A DNA stretch of 64,000 nucleotides from CAVQXR01 sp963717955 (GCA_963717955.1 CAVQXR010000002.1:372001-436000); one strand, 5' to 3'; counted from the stretch's first letter, positions 17,632 through 26,537 are shown. A program made the numbers and translations. Notes: a model not told the origin generated them from the sequence alone.

Positions 17632-18819
17632 GTGACGACCTCGACCAGAGTCCCCGCCCTCGACCCTCTCGACCTCCTTGCGATCGATTCGCTCCTCGAC
17701 GAGGAGGAGCGCGCGGTTCGCGACACGGTGCGCCGGTTCGTGCGTGAGCAGATCGTTCCCGAGGTGGGGGACTGGTTCGAGCGGGGCATCCTGCCTCGCG
17801 AGGTGCTCGGCGAGCTGGCGAAGCTCGGCCTGTTCGGGATGCATCTCGACGGCTACGGGCTGCCGGGGGCGAGCGCGGTCGTCTACGGCCTGACGTGCCT
17901 GGAGCTCGAGGCCGGCGACACCGGGATCCGCAGCGCCGTCTCGGTGCAGGGCTCGCTCGCGATGTTCGCCATCTGGAAGTGGGGCTCCGATGAGCAGAAG
18001 GAGCGCTGGCTGCCCGCGATGCACCGGGGCGAGGTGATCGGGTGCTTCGGGCTGACGGAGCCCGATGCCGGCTCCGACCCGGGCGCGATGAACACCCATG
18101 CCCGCCGCGACGGCTCCGACTGGGTCATCAACGGGACGAAGATGTGGATCACGAACGGCACGATCGCGGACATCGCGATCGTATGGGCGCGCACCGGCGA
18201 CGGTGAGATCCGGGGCTTCGTCGTCGAGCGCGGGTTGCCGGGTTTCACCGCCCCGGAGATCCACCGCAAGCTGTCCCTGCGAGCGTCCGTGACTTCCGAG
18301 CTCGTGCTCCAGGACGTCCGCGTCCCGGGCGACAGCATGCTCCCGGGCGCCTCGACGCTCCGCGGCCCGCTCTCGTGCCTCAACGAGGCGCGCTACGGGA
18401 TCGTGTGGGGCGCCGTCGGCGCCGGACGCGCCTGCTTCGAGGCCGCGCTCGAGTACGCGAAGGAGCGGATCGTCTTCGGGAAGCCGATCTCCTCGTACCA
18501 GCTCACCCAGCAGAAGCTGGCCGAGATGGCGCTCGAGCTGAACCGCGCGACGCTCGTCTCGCTCCACATCGGGCGGATGAAGGACGCGGGGACGCTGCGG
18601 CCCGAGCACGTCAGCCTCGGCAAGATGGGCAACGTCCGCGGTGCGCTCGAGGTCGCGCGCTCGGCACGCACGATCCTCGGCGGCAACGGGATCACGCTCG
18701 AGTACCCGGTGATCCGGCACATGAACAACCTCGAGTCCGTGCTCACGTACGAGGGGACGCACGAGGTGCACACCCTCGTCGTCGGGAACGCGCTCACGGG
18801 CGTTCAGGCGTTCCGCTAA
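17632..18819 (+). CDS. Acyl-CoA dehydrogenase, glutaryl-CoA dehydrogenase-like
   Basis: 395 aa from GTG 17632, with GGAGG about 9 bases upstream. FAD-binding motifs CFGLTEPDAGSDPGAM and WITNGTIADIAIVWA are present, and the C-terminus (ARTILGGNGITLEYPVIRHM, then NLESVLTYEGTHEVHTL) carries the catalytic Glu in TYEGT. Length and this ending match glutaryl-CoA dehydrogenases, which oxidise and decarboxylate glutaryl-CoA to crotonyl-CoA in lysine/tryptophan and aromatic breakdown. The exact acyl-CoA is not proved. A strong hairpin follows directly. Confidence 0.88.
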   Translation: MTTSTRVPALDPLDLLAIDSLLDEEERAVRDTVRRFVREQIVPEVGDWFERGILPREVLGELAKLGLFGMHLDGYGLPGASAVVYGLTCLELEAGDTGIRSAVSVQGSLAMFAIWKWGSDEQKERWLPAMHRGEVIGCFGLTEPDAGSDPGAMNTHARRDGSDWVINGTKMWITNGTIADIAIVWARTGDGEIRGFVVERGLPGFTAPEIHRKLSLRASVTSELVLQDVRVPGDSMLPGASTLRGPLSCLNEARYGIVWGAVGAGRACFEAALEYAKERIVFGKPISSYQLTQQKLAEMALELNRATLVSLHIGRMKDAGTLRPEHVSLGKMGNVRGALEVARSARTILGGNGITLEYPVIRHMNNLESVLTYEGTHEVHTLVVGNALTGVQAFR

Positions 18820-18822
18820 GGA

Positions 18823-18858
18823 TGCGTCCCGCAGCGCACGGGCGCTCTGCGGGACGCA
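18823..18858 (+). terminator. Rho-independent-type hairpin after the acyl-CoA dehydrogenase
   Basis: Perfect 12-bp stem TGCGTCCCGCAG (18823-18834) and CTGCGGGACGCA (18847-18858) with a 12-base loop, starting 4 bases after the stop at 18819. There is no T-run, as often in high-G+C actinobacterial terminators. Confidence 0.7.
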
Positions 18859-18861
18859 GGA

Positions 18862-19028
18862 CTAGTGGTCACTCCGGGAAGTTCGGGGCCTGTACGCCGG
18901 CGAAAACCGAGCAGGCCTAGGACGCAGGGAGCCCCGATACAGGGAGATATCGGTGCGACCGAGGACGACGGCATGCGAAGCGTTTGCAGCCGCGCGAAGG
19001 GTGGCGAGCTTCCCGGAGCGAGCACTAG
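18862..19028. mobile_element. MITE-like palindromic repeat, 167 bp copy
   Basis: Begins CTAGTGGTCACTCCGGGAA and ends TTCCCGGAGCGAGCACTAG, giving imperfect terminal inverted repeats with CTAG at both tips. Read on the minus strand, its core aligns with the copy at 25835-26002: both have GGCTGCAA, CGTCCTCGGTCGC, GCTCCCTGCGTCCT and a CTCG(C/G)TTTCGC-like segment in the same order and spacing. The central hairpin is CCGATA/TATCGG. No open frame. Its right end lies 9 bp before the start of the next gene. The C-TA-G tips suggest IS630-type insertion into CTAG with a TA duplication. Confidence 0.75.
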
Positions 19029-19037
19029 AGTCCCGAC

Positions 19038-19418
19038 GTGCGGCTGATCGTCGCCAGCACCGTCGCTCTCGCCGCGAACGCGGTCGCGCTGTTGATCGCC
19101 GCGGCGGTGCTCGGCGGCTTCGAGGTCGGAAACCTCGCCTTCCCGATCCTCGTCGTGATCTTCACGGTCGTCTCGATCCTGGTGTCGGCCCTCGTCCGCT
19201 CGATCGTCCGGAGCTACGCCGCGCCGGCGGCAGCGCTCACCGGGCTGATCTCGGCGTTCCTGTCGCTGCTCGTCACCGACCTCGTCACGGACAAGCTCCA
19301 GATCGAAGGGGCGGGCGCCTGGATCGTCGGCACGTTCCTCGTCTGGCTCGCGTCGCTCGTCTTCACGCCGATGCTGCGTGGGCGGGGCGACCGGAAGCTC
19401 GGCCGCGACCGGGGGTGA
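19038..19418 (+). CDS. Small membrane protein, phage-holin-family-like
   Basis: 126 aa, GTG start. Three to four hydrophobic stretches: LIVASTVALAANAVALLIAA, FPILVVIFTVVSILVSALV, and AWIVGTFLVWLASLVFTPML. The arrangement resembles the 'phage holin family' (superfamily IV-like) small membrane proteins common in Actinobacteria, which are chromosomal and of unknown role. No Shine-Dalgarno is visible; the upstream sequence is the end of a MITE-like repeat. Confidence 0.75.
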   Translation: MRLIVASTVALAANAVALLIAAAVLGGFEVGNLAFPILVVIFTVVSILVSALVRSIVRSYAAPAAALTGLISAFLSLLVTDLVTDKLQIEGAGAWIVGTFLVWLASLVFTPMLRGRGDRKLGRDRG

Positions 19419-19469
19419 CGCGGGCCGTATGGGGGCGGCCGCCCGGCCGCGCCCACCTATCATCGGCGG

Positions 19470-20312
19470 GTGACCCGCGTCGTCCTGATCGGAAACCTCG
19501 TCCAGGATGTCGTCGCGGGAGCGCTTCCCCGGCCCGGCGGCGCGGTGTTCTACCAGGCGCGGACCCTGGCCGCGCTCGGTGAGGGCGCCGGAACCCAACT
19601 CGTCACGCGCTGTGCCGCAGCCGACCGCGCCGCGCTCCTCGAGCCGCTCGAGCGCTTCGACCTGTCGACCACCTGGAAGGCCGGCCGCGAGACGCAGACG
19701 TTCTCCTTCCGTTACGAGGGCGACACCCGGACCATGGAGATCGTCGCGCTCGGCGATGCCTGGACCGTCGACGATGTCGAGGGCTGGGCCGGCGAAGCGA
19801 TCGGGGAGGCCGGCTGGATTCTGCTCGGTGCGCTGACGAGGGCCGACTTCCCGCCGGCGACGCTCGATGCGCTTCGCGCGGGCGGTCGCCAGCTTCTCGT
19901 CGATGCCCAGGGGCTCGTCCGGCTCGGCCGCCCCGGGCCGCTGCGGATGGACGGCGCGCTCGAACCCGCGCACCTCCACGGCATTCGCGCGCTGAAGCTC
20001 AACGACATGGAGGCCGAGGCGCTCGTCGGGAGCGCCGAGCCCGAGGCGCTTCGCACCCTCGGGATCCCCGAGGTCGTGCTCACCCTTGGCTCGCAGGGCG
20101 CCGTGGTCGTGACGGCGAGCGTCACGGCGCACGTTCCCGCCGAGCCGGTGGACGGCCCGGTCGACCCGACCGGTGCGGGCGACGCGTTCTGGATCGCCTA
20201 CCTGATGGCGCGCCGCGACGGCGCCGAGCCGGTCGAGGCCGCCCGGGCCGCGACGAGCACGACGTCCCGCATGCTGGCCGGCGAGCTCCGGCCCCCGCAT
20301 CACCCCGCGTAG
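19470..20312 (+). CDS. PfkB-family carbohydrate kinase
   Basis: 280 aa, GTG start. The C-terminal signature DPTGAGDAFWIAYLMARRDG carries the anion-hole Gly-Ala-Gly and the catalytic Asp of ribokinase-fold kinases. The N-terminal part (VVLIGNLVQDVV, PGGAVFYQARTLAALG) is the substrate-binding side. Shorter than typical ribokinase (about 300 aa). The sugar or nucleoside substrate cannot be assigned. Its stop overlaps the next start (TAGTG). Confidence 0.85.
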   Translation: MTRVVLIGNLVQDVVAGALPRPGGAVFYQARTLAALGEGAGTQLVTRCAAADRAALLEPLERFDLSTTWKAGRETQTFSFRYEGDTRTMEIVALGDAWTVDDVEGWAGEAIGEAGWILLGALTRADFPPATLDALRAGGRQLLVDAQGLVRLGRPGPLRMDGALEPAHLHGIRALKLNDMEAEALVGSAEPEALRTLGIPEVVLTLGSQGAVVVTASVTAHVPAEPVDGPVDPTGAGDAFWIAYLMARRDGAEPVEAARAATSTTSRMLAGELRPPHHPA

Positions 20313-20995
20313 TGTCCGGCCCGGGAGTCATCGACGCCGGAGGAACCGGGAGCGGGAGACACCCGCGGATCGGCCTCCCGCTGCAGAATCGCGTCCGCCC
20401 GGACGGGGAGATCGTGGCCGTCCCGCAGAGGGGGACGATGATGGGCAACCGCGGCGGCCGCATCCACGACCCGGCCACAAGAACCCTGGGCACGCGGCGG
20501 TGGACGAGCCGGGCATGGATCTGCTGCCTCCTCGAGTACAAGGGCTTCTCCGAGCAGCCGTGGACAGACCACTACACGGAGCTGTTCTTCCTCGACGAGG
20601 TGACCGCGCTCGCCGCGGGCCACCGGCCCTGCTACCTCTGCAGGCGGGCCGACGCGATCGCGTTCGCGTCGGCGGTCGCCCGGCACGACGGGCTCACGGC
20701 CCTACCACGGGCGCCGGAGCTCGACCGGCGCCTGCACGCCGAGCGGCTCGACGGCCGGCGCAAGCGCCTGCACGCTGTTCCCTTCGCCGACCTTCCCGAC
20801 GGTGCCATGGTCGACTGCGGGGATGAGCTCATGGCCGTGCGCGCCGAACGCGTGTTGCTCTGGTCTCCGGACGGGTACGCGGCGTCGCCCCGTCCAGGAC
20901 GCGGCGACGCCGCCGTGCTGACCCCGCCTACCGTGCTCGCGGCACTTCGGGCCGGCTACCGGCCGAGCTGGCACCCGACCGCGGTCGAGGGGTGA
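20312..20995 (+). CDS. Conserved hypothetical protein with CxxC motif
   Basis: 227 aa. Contains well-conserved-looking stretches: NRVRPDGEIVAVPQRGTMMG, NRGGRIHD, then WICCLLEYKGFSEQPWTDHY and HRPCYLCRRADAIAF with a CxxC that could bind metal. I recognise this as a widespread uncharacterised family in Actinobacteria and Proteobacteria, but know no function. Start overlaps the PfkB stop, so the two are co-translated. A strong hairpin follows. Confidence 0.7.
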   Translation: MSGPGVIDAGGTGSGRHPRIGLPLQNRVRPDGEIVAVPQRGTMMGNRGGRIHDPATRTLGTRRWTSRAWICCLLEYKGFSEQPWTDHYTELFFLDEVTALAAGHRPCYLCRRADAIAFASAVARHDGLTALPRAPELDRRLHAERLDGRRKRLHAVPFADLPDGAMVDCGDELMAVRAERVLLWSPDGYAASPRPGRGDAAVLTPPTVLAALRAGYRPSWHPTAVEG

Positions 20996-21002
20996 CGGAT
21001 CT

Positions 21003-21038
21003 CTCGCGCAGGCTGCCGGATCGGGCAGCCTGCGCGAG
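21003..21038. terminator. Bidirectional hairpin terminator between convergent genes
   Basis: Perfect 15-bp stem: CTCGCGCAGGCTGCC (21003-21017) and GGCAGCCTGCGCGAG (21024-21038) with a 6-base loop, lying in the 60-bp gap between the convergent genes ending at 20995 and 21056. No T-run. It can end transcription from either side. Confidence 0.8.
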
Positions 21039-21055
21039 GATCGACCTTCCATCGC

Positions 21056-22135
21056 CTAGCCGCGGGCAGGGTCGATGCGGGAGACCGTGTCCTCGGTCAT
21101 GCTCGTGACCCAGATCGAGTCGCCCACGACCGACATCGCGTGGGCGGCGGCTTGCTCCACCTCGGACGGGTCGGCGACACGGATCGGGGAGCCGACCTGC
21201 TCGCCCGTCGTCGCGTCGATCCGCGTCACGGTGCCGTCCTCCTGGCTTGCCACCCAGACGGAGCCCGCCGCTGCCACGATCCAGGTCGAGAGACCGCCGG
21301 TGACGATCGGGTCGCCGATCTCCTGCATCGTCGTCGGGTCGACGCGGCTGACCGTTCCGCTCTCGCGATTCGCTACCCAGACGCTCCCGCCCGCGAGGAC
21401 GACGCCGGCCGGGAACCCGCCCGCGGTGCCGCGAGTCGTCTCTCCGGTCTCGGCGTCGATCCTCACGAGCTCGCCGTCGACGGACGCGGTCGCCCACAGC
21501 ATCCCGTCGCCGTAGGCGAGACCCACCGACTGCTGGTTGGAGACCGGGAACGGCTCGCCGATCGGTTGGAGCGTGAGCGGATCGATCTGCTGGATCGTCG
21601 CGGCGACGTCCCGCTGGAAGGTGGCCAGCCACAGGGCACCGTCCCCCTGCACGAGTTGTCCCGGGCCGTATGGCACCGGCGCCCGGGCGAGGATCTCACC
21701 CGTCTTCCAGTCGAGCCTCAGCACTTCGCCCGGGTTGTCGAAACCGTCCGGGAAGTGGCTCGCGATCAGGGAGTCGCCGACGTGCGCGGTGAAGCTCGGC
21801 TCTCCCTCGAGCGCCACGGTCATCTCGACCGTCCCCGTTGCGAGATCGATCCGGGTGAAGCCCCTCGTTTCGCACGGGCTACCGACGTCGCAGTTCATCG
21901 AGAGCCACATGGCGTCCTCGCCCGCTGTGATCCATCCAGGATGGCCCGGAACCCGCAAGGTCGCGGCGACGCTCTCGCTGGACGTCGTGCTCTCACCGCC
22001 GAGGGCGAAGACGAGCACGATCCCGACAGCCGCCAGAACGGCCGTCACGGCTGCCACGGCGATGCGGGTACGCCGGGTCCCGAAGCGGGGCGACGAGTGT
22101 GACTCGATCTCGGCTGGCTGATGCATGGCTTCCAT
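21056..22135 (-). CDS. Membrane-anchored beta-propeller protein (YncE/Vgb-like)
   Basis: 359 aa from ATG 22135 (AAAGGTGG upstream). A short cytoplasmic N-terminus is followed by one membrane helix (IAVAAVTAVLAAVGIVLVFA, about residues 25-46). The rest is built of repeats of the form 'G.(L/S)W(V/A)A....GTV.RID..T.....PI', for example GGSVWVANRESGTVSRVDP and AGSVWVASQEDGTVTRIDA, as in virginiamycin-B-lyase-like/YncE six- or seven-bladed propellers. Probably an extracytoplasmic ligand-binding or sensor domain. It is divergent from a response regulator at 22275 and could be its signal-sensing partner, but this is inference. Confidence 0.8.
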   Translation of the reverse strand: MEAMHQPAEIESHSSPRFGTRRTRIAVAAVTAVLAAVGIVLVFALGGESTTSSESVAATLRVPGHPGWITAGEDAMWLSMNCDVGSPCETRGFTRIDLATGTVEMTVALEGEPSFTAHVGDSLIASHFPDGFDNPGEVLRLDWKTGEILARAPVPYGPGQLVQGDGALWLATFQRDVAATIQQIDPLTLQPIGEPFPVSNQQSVGLAYGDGMLWATASVDGELVRIDAETGETTRGTAGGFPAGVVLAGGSVWVANRESGTVSRVDPTTMQEIGDPIVTGGLSTWIVAAAGSVWVASQEDGTVTRIDATTGEQVGSPIRVADPSEVEQAAAHAMSVVGDSIWVTSMTEDTVSRIDPARG

Positions 22136-22274
22136 GATCCACCTTTCGCTCGGTTGACCGAGCCTCAGGAGATCACGTCGTGACGGACACGTCGTCGGGG
22201 ATACCCCCGAGAGCTGGGCCGGTTCAGGGTTTCCCCCGACGGCCGGCCGGCGCCGGCTATGCAACGATTCCGAA

Positions 22275-22625
22275 GTGGCGCAGCGTGTCCTGATCGTGGA
22301 CGATCACGCGGAATTTCGCGCGCTCGCCCGCGCCGTGCTCGAAGCCGACGGATTCGTGGTCGCCGGGGAGGCGGCCGACGGCGTCGGGGCGCTCGCCGAG
22401 TTCGAGCGGACGCATCCCGACATCGTCCTGCTCGACGTTCAGCTCCCCGACGCGAACGGCTTCGATGTCGCCCGCCAGCTCGAAGGACCCGGCGGCCCCC
22501 TCGTGGTCATGACGTCGACCCGTGACGCGGCCGATTTCGGGACGAGACTGGCGACGAGCGCCGCGCGCGGGTTCATCCCGAAGTCGCGGCTTTCGGGCCC
22601 GGCGCTCTCCGCCCTGGTGACCTGA
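22275..22625 (+). CDS. Stand-alone response-regulator receiver domain
   Basis: 116 aa, GTG start. A CheY-like receiver: acidic pair in VLIVDDHAEFR, the phospho-accepting Asp in IVLLDVQLPDANGF, Thr/Ser in VVMTSTRD, and Lys in GFIPKSRL. It has no output domain, so it acts by protein contact, for example as a phosphate relay or sink for the histidine kinase whose ATG overlaps its stop (TGATG). Confidence 0.88.
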   Translation: MAQRVLIVDDHAEFRALARAVLEADGFVVAGEAADGVGALAEFERTHPDIVLLDVQLPDANGFDVARQLEGPGGPLVVMTSTRDAADFGTRLATSAARGFIPKSRLSGPALSALVT

Positions 22626-24326
22626 TGGCCACGCCTGTGGCGCTTCCGGCGACGGCGAGGACGGCCGCCCGGATCGACCCCATCTTCGTCCTGCCGCTGA
22701 TCGGCGCTGAGAGCATTCTCGCCGCCTGGTTCGGGCTCGATCACGGGCTCGAGCGCTGGCAGGTCGCCGCCGATCTCGCAGTCGCGCTGTCGTTCGCCGC
22801 GGCAGGCGTGACCGCACTCTTCCGACCGGGCCCTCGGATGTCGGGCCGGCTGATGCTGGGGATCGCCGTGACCTGGTGGGCGAGCTACCTCGAGCTCGCG
22901 GAGCACGCCGGGGCGCGGGTGGCAGGCCAGCTTCTCGCGGACGTCCCGCTGATCCTGATCGTCTGGCTTCTCCTCTCGTATCCGGAGGGCCGGCTGTGGT
23001 CGAACGCGGCGCGTGCCACGGTCGTCGCCGGGTGGGTGGCAACTGCAGCCGGAGGGCTCGCGGCGGTTCTCCTCGATCCCGGCTCCGAGGATCCGGTCGG
23101 GCAGGGAACGAGCGCCCTTGGAGTCGCGGTGGCCATCGCCACGGCCGTGCTGATCGTCGTCCGGCTCGTCGGCCTCCCGAGTGTCCGCAGACGCGTCGCG
23201 CTCCCCCTGCTCGTGGCGGGTCTGCTCACCTTTCCGACGAGCTTGGTCTGGCTCGCTGCGCAGGCGGGCGGGAACTGGACGTTCGCAGACGAGTTCGTCC
23301 CGATCGACCGCCTCGTCGCGATTCTGATCCCGGCCGGGTACTTCGCCGGGCTCGCCTGGACGAGGGTGCGCCGCTCCGGGGTGTCCAGCCTCGTCGTCGA
23401 GCTCCAGGAGGGCGGCGCGACGACCCTCCGCGACCGCCTCGCGCGAACGCTCGGAGATCCGTCGCTCGAGGTCGCCTACTGGATCGGCGACGGCCACGGG
23501 TGGGTCGACGGCGCGGGCCAGCCGATCGCTCTCCCCGAGCCGGGCGATCGTGCCGTGACACAGGTGACGGTCTCCGGATCCCCCATCGCAGCGCTCGTGC
23601 ACGACCCGGTGCTGCTCGACGATCCGGATCTCGTGCGGTCGGTCGCTGCGACGGCCGGCCTCGTGCTCGAGAACGAGCGACTGGCCGCCGAGGTGCGCGC
23701 GCAGCTTGCCGAGGTACGGGCCTCGCGCGCGCGAATCGTCGAGGCCACCGACGCGGAACGGCAGCGCCTCGAGCGCGATCTCCACGACGGCGCGCAGCAG
23801 CGACTCGTCGGGTCTCTCCTTGAAGCTCAGGCTCGCCCAGACTCGGGCCGAGGACCCGAATGCGGCGTCGATGCTCGCCGTCGCGCAGGAGGATCTCGAG
23901 GAGGCCCTGGCCGAGCTTCGTGAGTTCGCGCGCGGCATCCACCCGACCGTCCTGCGCGAGGACGGGCTCGACGCGGCGCTCGAATCGCTTGCCCGCCGGT
24001 CCCCGATCCCGGTCGAGATCGTCGGCGCAGCCGGCTCTCGCCTGGCGCCCAGCATCGAGCTCCCCGCGTACTTCTTCGTCTCCGAAGCGCTGACGAATGT
24101 CGCGAAGCACGCCGAGGCCTCGTATGCGACGGTGACGGTGCGACACGACGCCGCCGCTCTGCGGATCACGGTCGCCGACAACGGTGTCGGCGGCGCGGAC
24201 ACGTCCCGGGGGAGCGGTCTTCGCGGTCTCGCCGACCGCCTCGCCGCCGTCGACGCGACGCTTGCCGTGTCGAGCGAACCCGGTAAGGGCACGACGCTCG
24301 TCGCGGAGATCCCGTGCGGGTCGTGA
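22625..24326 (+). CDS. NarL-type sensor histidine kinase, one extra base in the H-box region
   Basis: The first frame holds several membrane helices (about residues 15-240) and a linker, and reaches the HisKA_3 H-box ERDLHDGAQQRLVG with the phospho-accepting His. The continuation LSLKLRLAQTRAEDPN, the N-box EALTNVAKHAEASYATVTV, DNGVGG and the G-box SRGSGLRGLADRL lie in the next frame. Reading the GGG at 23810-23812 as GG restores RLVGLSLKLRLAQ and a protein of about 566 aa. It overlaps the downstream LuxR-type regulator. The break is most likely a homopolymer error. It phosphorylates its partner regulators in response to a membrane signal not identifiable here. Confidence 0.85.
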
Positions 24327-24958
24327 TTGCCGACGACGCCGTTCTCGTGCGGGAGGGCATAGCGCGTCTCCTCGGCGACGCGGGCTTCGAGATCGTCGGT
24401 CAGGCAGGCGAGGCTCGCGAACTGATGATCCTCGTCCGCGACCGCCGCCCGGACGTCGCGATCGTGGACATCCGGATGCCCCCGACGAACACGGACGAGG
24501 GGCTGATCGCCGCGCGGGAGATCCGCGCGCGCCACCCGGAGACGGCTGTCCTCGTCCTCTCCCAGCACCTCGAGCCCAGCTACGCGATGCGTCTGCTCAA
24601 AGATGCGCCCGGCGGTGTCGGCTACCTCCTCAAGGAGCGGGTCGGCCGGACGGACGAGCTGGCCGACGCGATCCGGCGTGTCGCCTCGGGCGAGTGCGTC
24701 GTCGATCGGGCCGTCGTCGACGAGCTCGTCGCGCGGCAGCGGCGGGAGGATCCACTCGGAGCGCTCTCCGGGCGCGAGCGAGAGATCCTCGGATTGATGG
24801 CCGAGGGCCGCTCGAACCAGGGGATCTGCGAGGCGCTGTGGCTGAGCCCGAAGACGGTGGAGACGCACACCCGCCACGTGTTCATGAAGCTCGGGCTCGA
24901 GGACGCGGCGACCGACAACCGGCGCGTCCTCGCGGTCCTCGCGTACCTCCGGGGCTAG
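24314..24958 (+). CDS. NarL/LuxR-family response regulator
   Basis: 214 aa, GTG start overlapping the kinase. Receiver domain: VVIADDAVLVREG, phospho-accepting Asp in VAIVDIRMPP, LVLSQH and YLLKERVG. C-terminal LuxR helix-turn-helix: LSGREREILGLMAEGRSNQG then LWLSPKTVETHTRHVFMKLG. The DNA-binding output of the three-gene system 22275-24958. Confidence 0.93.
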   Translation: MRVVIADDAVLVREGIARLLGDAGFEIVGQAGEARELMILVRDRRPDVAIVDIRMPPTNTDEGLIAAREIRARHPETAVLVLSQHLEPSYAMRLLKDAPGGVGYLLKERVGRTDELADAIRRVASGECVVDRAVVDELVARQRREDPLGALSGREREILGLMAEGRSNQGICEALWLSPKTVETHTRHVFMKLGLEDAATDNRRVLAVLAYLRG

Positions 24959-25000
24959 CTCGAGTCGAGACGGTGGATGGGAGCGTTGCCCGCCGCCGAT

Positions 25001-25015
25001 CCCGCCGCCGGCGGG
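25001..25015. terminator. Short GC hairpin between convergent genes
   Basis: CCCGCC-GCC-GGCGGG, a 6-bp stem with a 3-base loop in the 149-bp gap between the LuxR-type regulator and the convergent lipoprotein gene. No T-run; weak evidence. Confidence 0.45.
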
Positions 25016-25107
25016 CCGGATCGAACCGGGGTGTAGAGGCTGGCGCGATGGAGCTTGTCCAGAGAACGTGTACCCCCCGTGTTCAGTGGCTGCTCACCGA
25101 GGGGATT

Positions 25108-25761
25108 TCACGAGACCGCAGGGCTCGTCGCCTCAGCGAAGGCGGCTACGAGCGCAGCCCTCGTCTCGGGCGTGTCGGCCCAGGCGCTGAAAAGCCAGTC
25201 TCCGTCTGGCTCGGCCCATGACGCCGCATACCAGGGCGTCCCGTCGAGCGTCGAGTTCCACACGAGGTACACGAGCGACCCCGCGAGGTCGAGCGCCCGC
25301 GCCTCGATCTCCACCGGCGCGCCCTCGAAGCCGTCCTTCTCGAACCCGCGCGCGAGGAGCTCGAGGTAGCCAGCCGCTGTCATCCCCGGCTCGAAGCCCT
25401 CGACGTTCTCCCGGCTCACCGCACCCACGAACGCGTCCGGCTTGCCCGGCGCCGTGTAGCGAGCGCCGTAGCGCACGCCTGTCACGAACTCCCGGTCGGC
25501 GAGAGCGCGCCCAGCGACCTCGGCCGGCAGCGCCGCGGTGAGAGCGCGAAGCGACGCCTCGTCGTCCGGGAGGACGACGGTCTCGAGGCCCCACGGCGGA
25601 GCCTCCGCCTTGCCTTCCTCGCCGCCGCACGCGGCGACGACTATCACGACGAAGAGGAAGGCAAGAATGGCAGAGCGCCGACGATGAGCGCCGCCCGCCC
25701 GCGACGGGACTGTCTGCCCGAGCGCTTTGGCGAGGTCGATTAGATCTCCCGCCTTCGCCAA
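25108..25761 (-). CDS. Putative lipoprotein of unknown function
   Basis: About 217 aa. A hydrophobic stretch ILAFLFVVIVVAACGGEEGK ends in a lipobox (VAAC), so the mature protein should be lipid-anchored outside the membrane. The mature part (ETVVLPDDEASLRALTAALP, then GARYTAPGKPDAFVGAVSRE and WYAASWAEPDGDWLFSAWAD) has no recognised domain. The frame stays open to 25920, but that part runs into the MITE-like repeat. No ATG/GTG lies close to the signal peptide, so the TTG at 25761 is a tentative start and the gene may have lost its true 5' end. Confidence 0.6.
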   Translation of the reverse strand: MAKAGDLIDLAKALGQTVPSRAGGAHRRRSAILAFLFVVIVVAACGGEEGKAEAPPWGLETVVLPDDEASLRALTAALPAEVAGRALADREFVTGVRYGARYTAPGKPDAFVGAVSRENVEGFEPGMTAAGYLELLARGFEKDGFEGAPVEIEARALDLAGSLVYLVWNSTLDGTPWYAASWAEPDGDWLFSAWADTPETRAALVAAFAEATSPAVS

Positions 25762-25834
25762 GCGCAATACTGCCCTGCCGCGTCGCTCCAAGGTCTCGCG
25801 AAGACCATCGCCGATGTCATGGTCGAGTGAGATC

Positions 25835-26002
25835 CTAGTGCTCCGTCTCAGAAATCGCCTTGCACTCCAGGCGGCTGCAACGCGTCGCCATGCGGCGTCC
25901 TCGGTCGCGCCCGTATTCACGAATACGGGCGCTCCCTGCGTCCTTGCCTGGCTCGCGTTTCGCGCGCTCTAGCGTCAAGGGAATTCCGAGACGGAGCACT
26001 AG
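25835..26002. mobile_element. MITE-like palindromic repeat, best-preserved 168-bp copy
   Basis: Terminal inverted repeats CTAGTGCTCCGTCTC / GAGACGGAGCACTAG are perfect over 15 bases. The core contains GGCTGCAACGCGTCGCC, CGTCCTCGGTCGC and GCTCCCTGCGTCCT. The centre is a perfect 9-bp hairpin CCCGTATTC-AC-GAATACGGG. No open frame of its own. The flanks read C-TA-G, as expected if a TA target inside CTAG was duplicated, the habit of IS630-family transposases. No such transposase is in the window. Confidence 0.8.
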
Positions 26003-26150
26003 ACTCGGAAGGGTCTCATCGGTGTGTGCGTTCTCGGGAAGGAGTGGAGCTCCCCGAAGCGGGGTCATCGGCGGACGAAGCCGTAGACTACCGGCAGGAA
26101 CCCTGAGCCACCGAAGGCCGGCGGCTCCCCGGCGAGGCGTTGATCCATAC

Positions 26151-26537
26151 GTGCAACTCATACACACCTGCTACCGGATCACGAACCCCGAGAGGTCGGT
26201 CGCGTTCTACGAGGCGCTCGGGTTCGAGAAGCGTCGCGAGCTGCCGATCCGCGACGAGGCGGTCAACATCTTCATGGGCCTGCCCGGCGACGGCGACCGG
26301 CTCGAGCTGACCTACAACTTCGGCGTCGAGTCCTACGAGCTCGGCACCGGGTACGGGCACATCGCCCTGACCGTCGACGACCTCGACGCCACGTTGTCCC
26401 GGCTCGCCGAGCAGGGGATCGAGCCGGAGCGGCCGCCGTACACGATCCGGGAGGGCGGTTCGCGCCTGTGCTTCGTGCGAGACCCCGATTCCTATCGCGT
26501 GGAGCTGATCGAGCGCAAGCCAGGCGGCGATGCATGA
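26151..26537 (+). CDS. Glyoxalase I-like VOC-family protein
   Basis: 128 aa from GTG 26151. The vicinal-oxygen-chelate fold is clear: first module LIHTCYRITNPERSVAFYEA with a metal-binding His, then NIFMGLPGDGDRLELTYNFG with Glu; second module YGHIALTVDDLDATLSRLAE with His and SYRVELIERK with Glu. Length and order match lactoylglutathione lyase (GloA). Most Actinobacteria lack glutathione and may use mycothiol, so the hemithioacetal substrate is uncertain. The frame continues upstream into the repeat element without support. Confidence 0.85.
   Translation: MQLIHTCYRITNPERSVAFYEALGFEKRRELPIRDEAVNIFMGLPGDGDRLELTYNFGVESYELGTGYGHIALTVDDLDATLSRLAEQGIEPERPPYTIREGGSRLCFVRDPDSYRVELIERKPGGDA

Noticed and set aside
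22625..24326. Programmed frameshift in the histidine kinase
   Set aside because: The shift is at a plain GGG with no slippery heptamer or downstream structure that I could see, and similar one-base insertions hit purL, the GS-like gene and the DMGDH-like gene.
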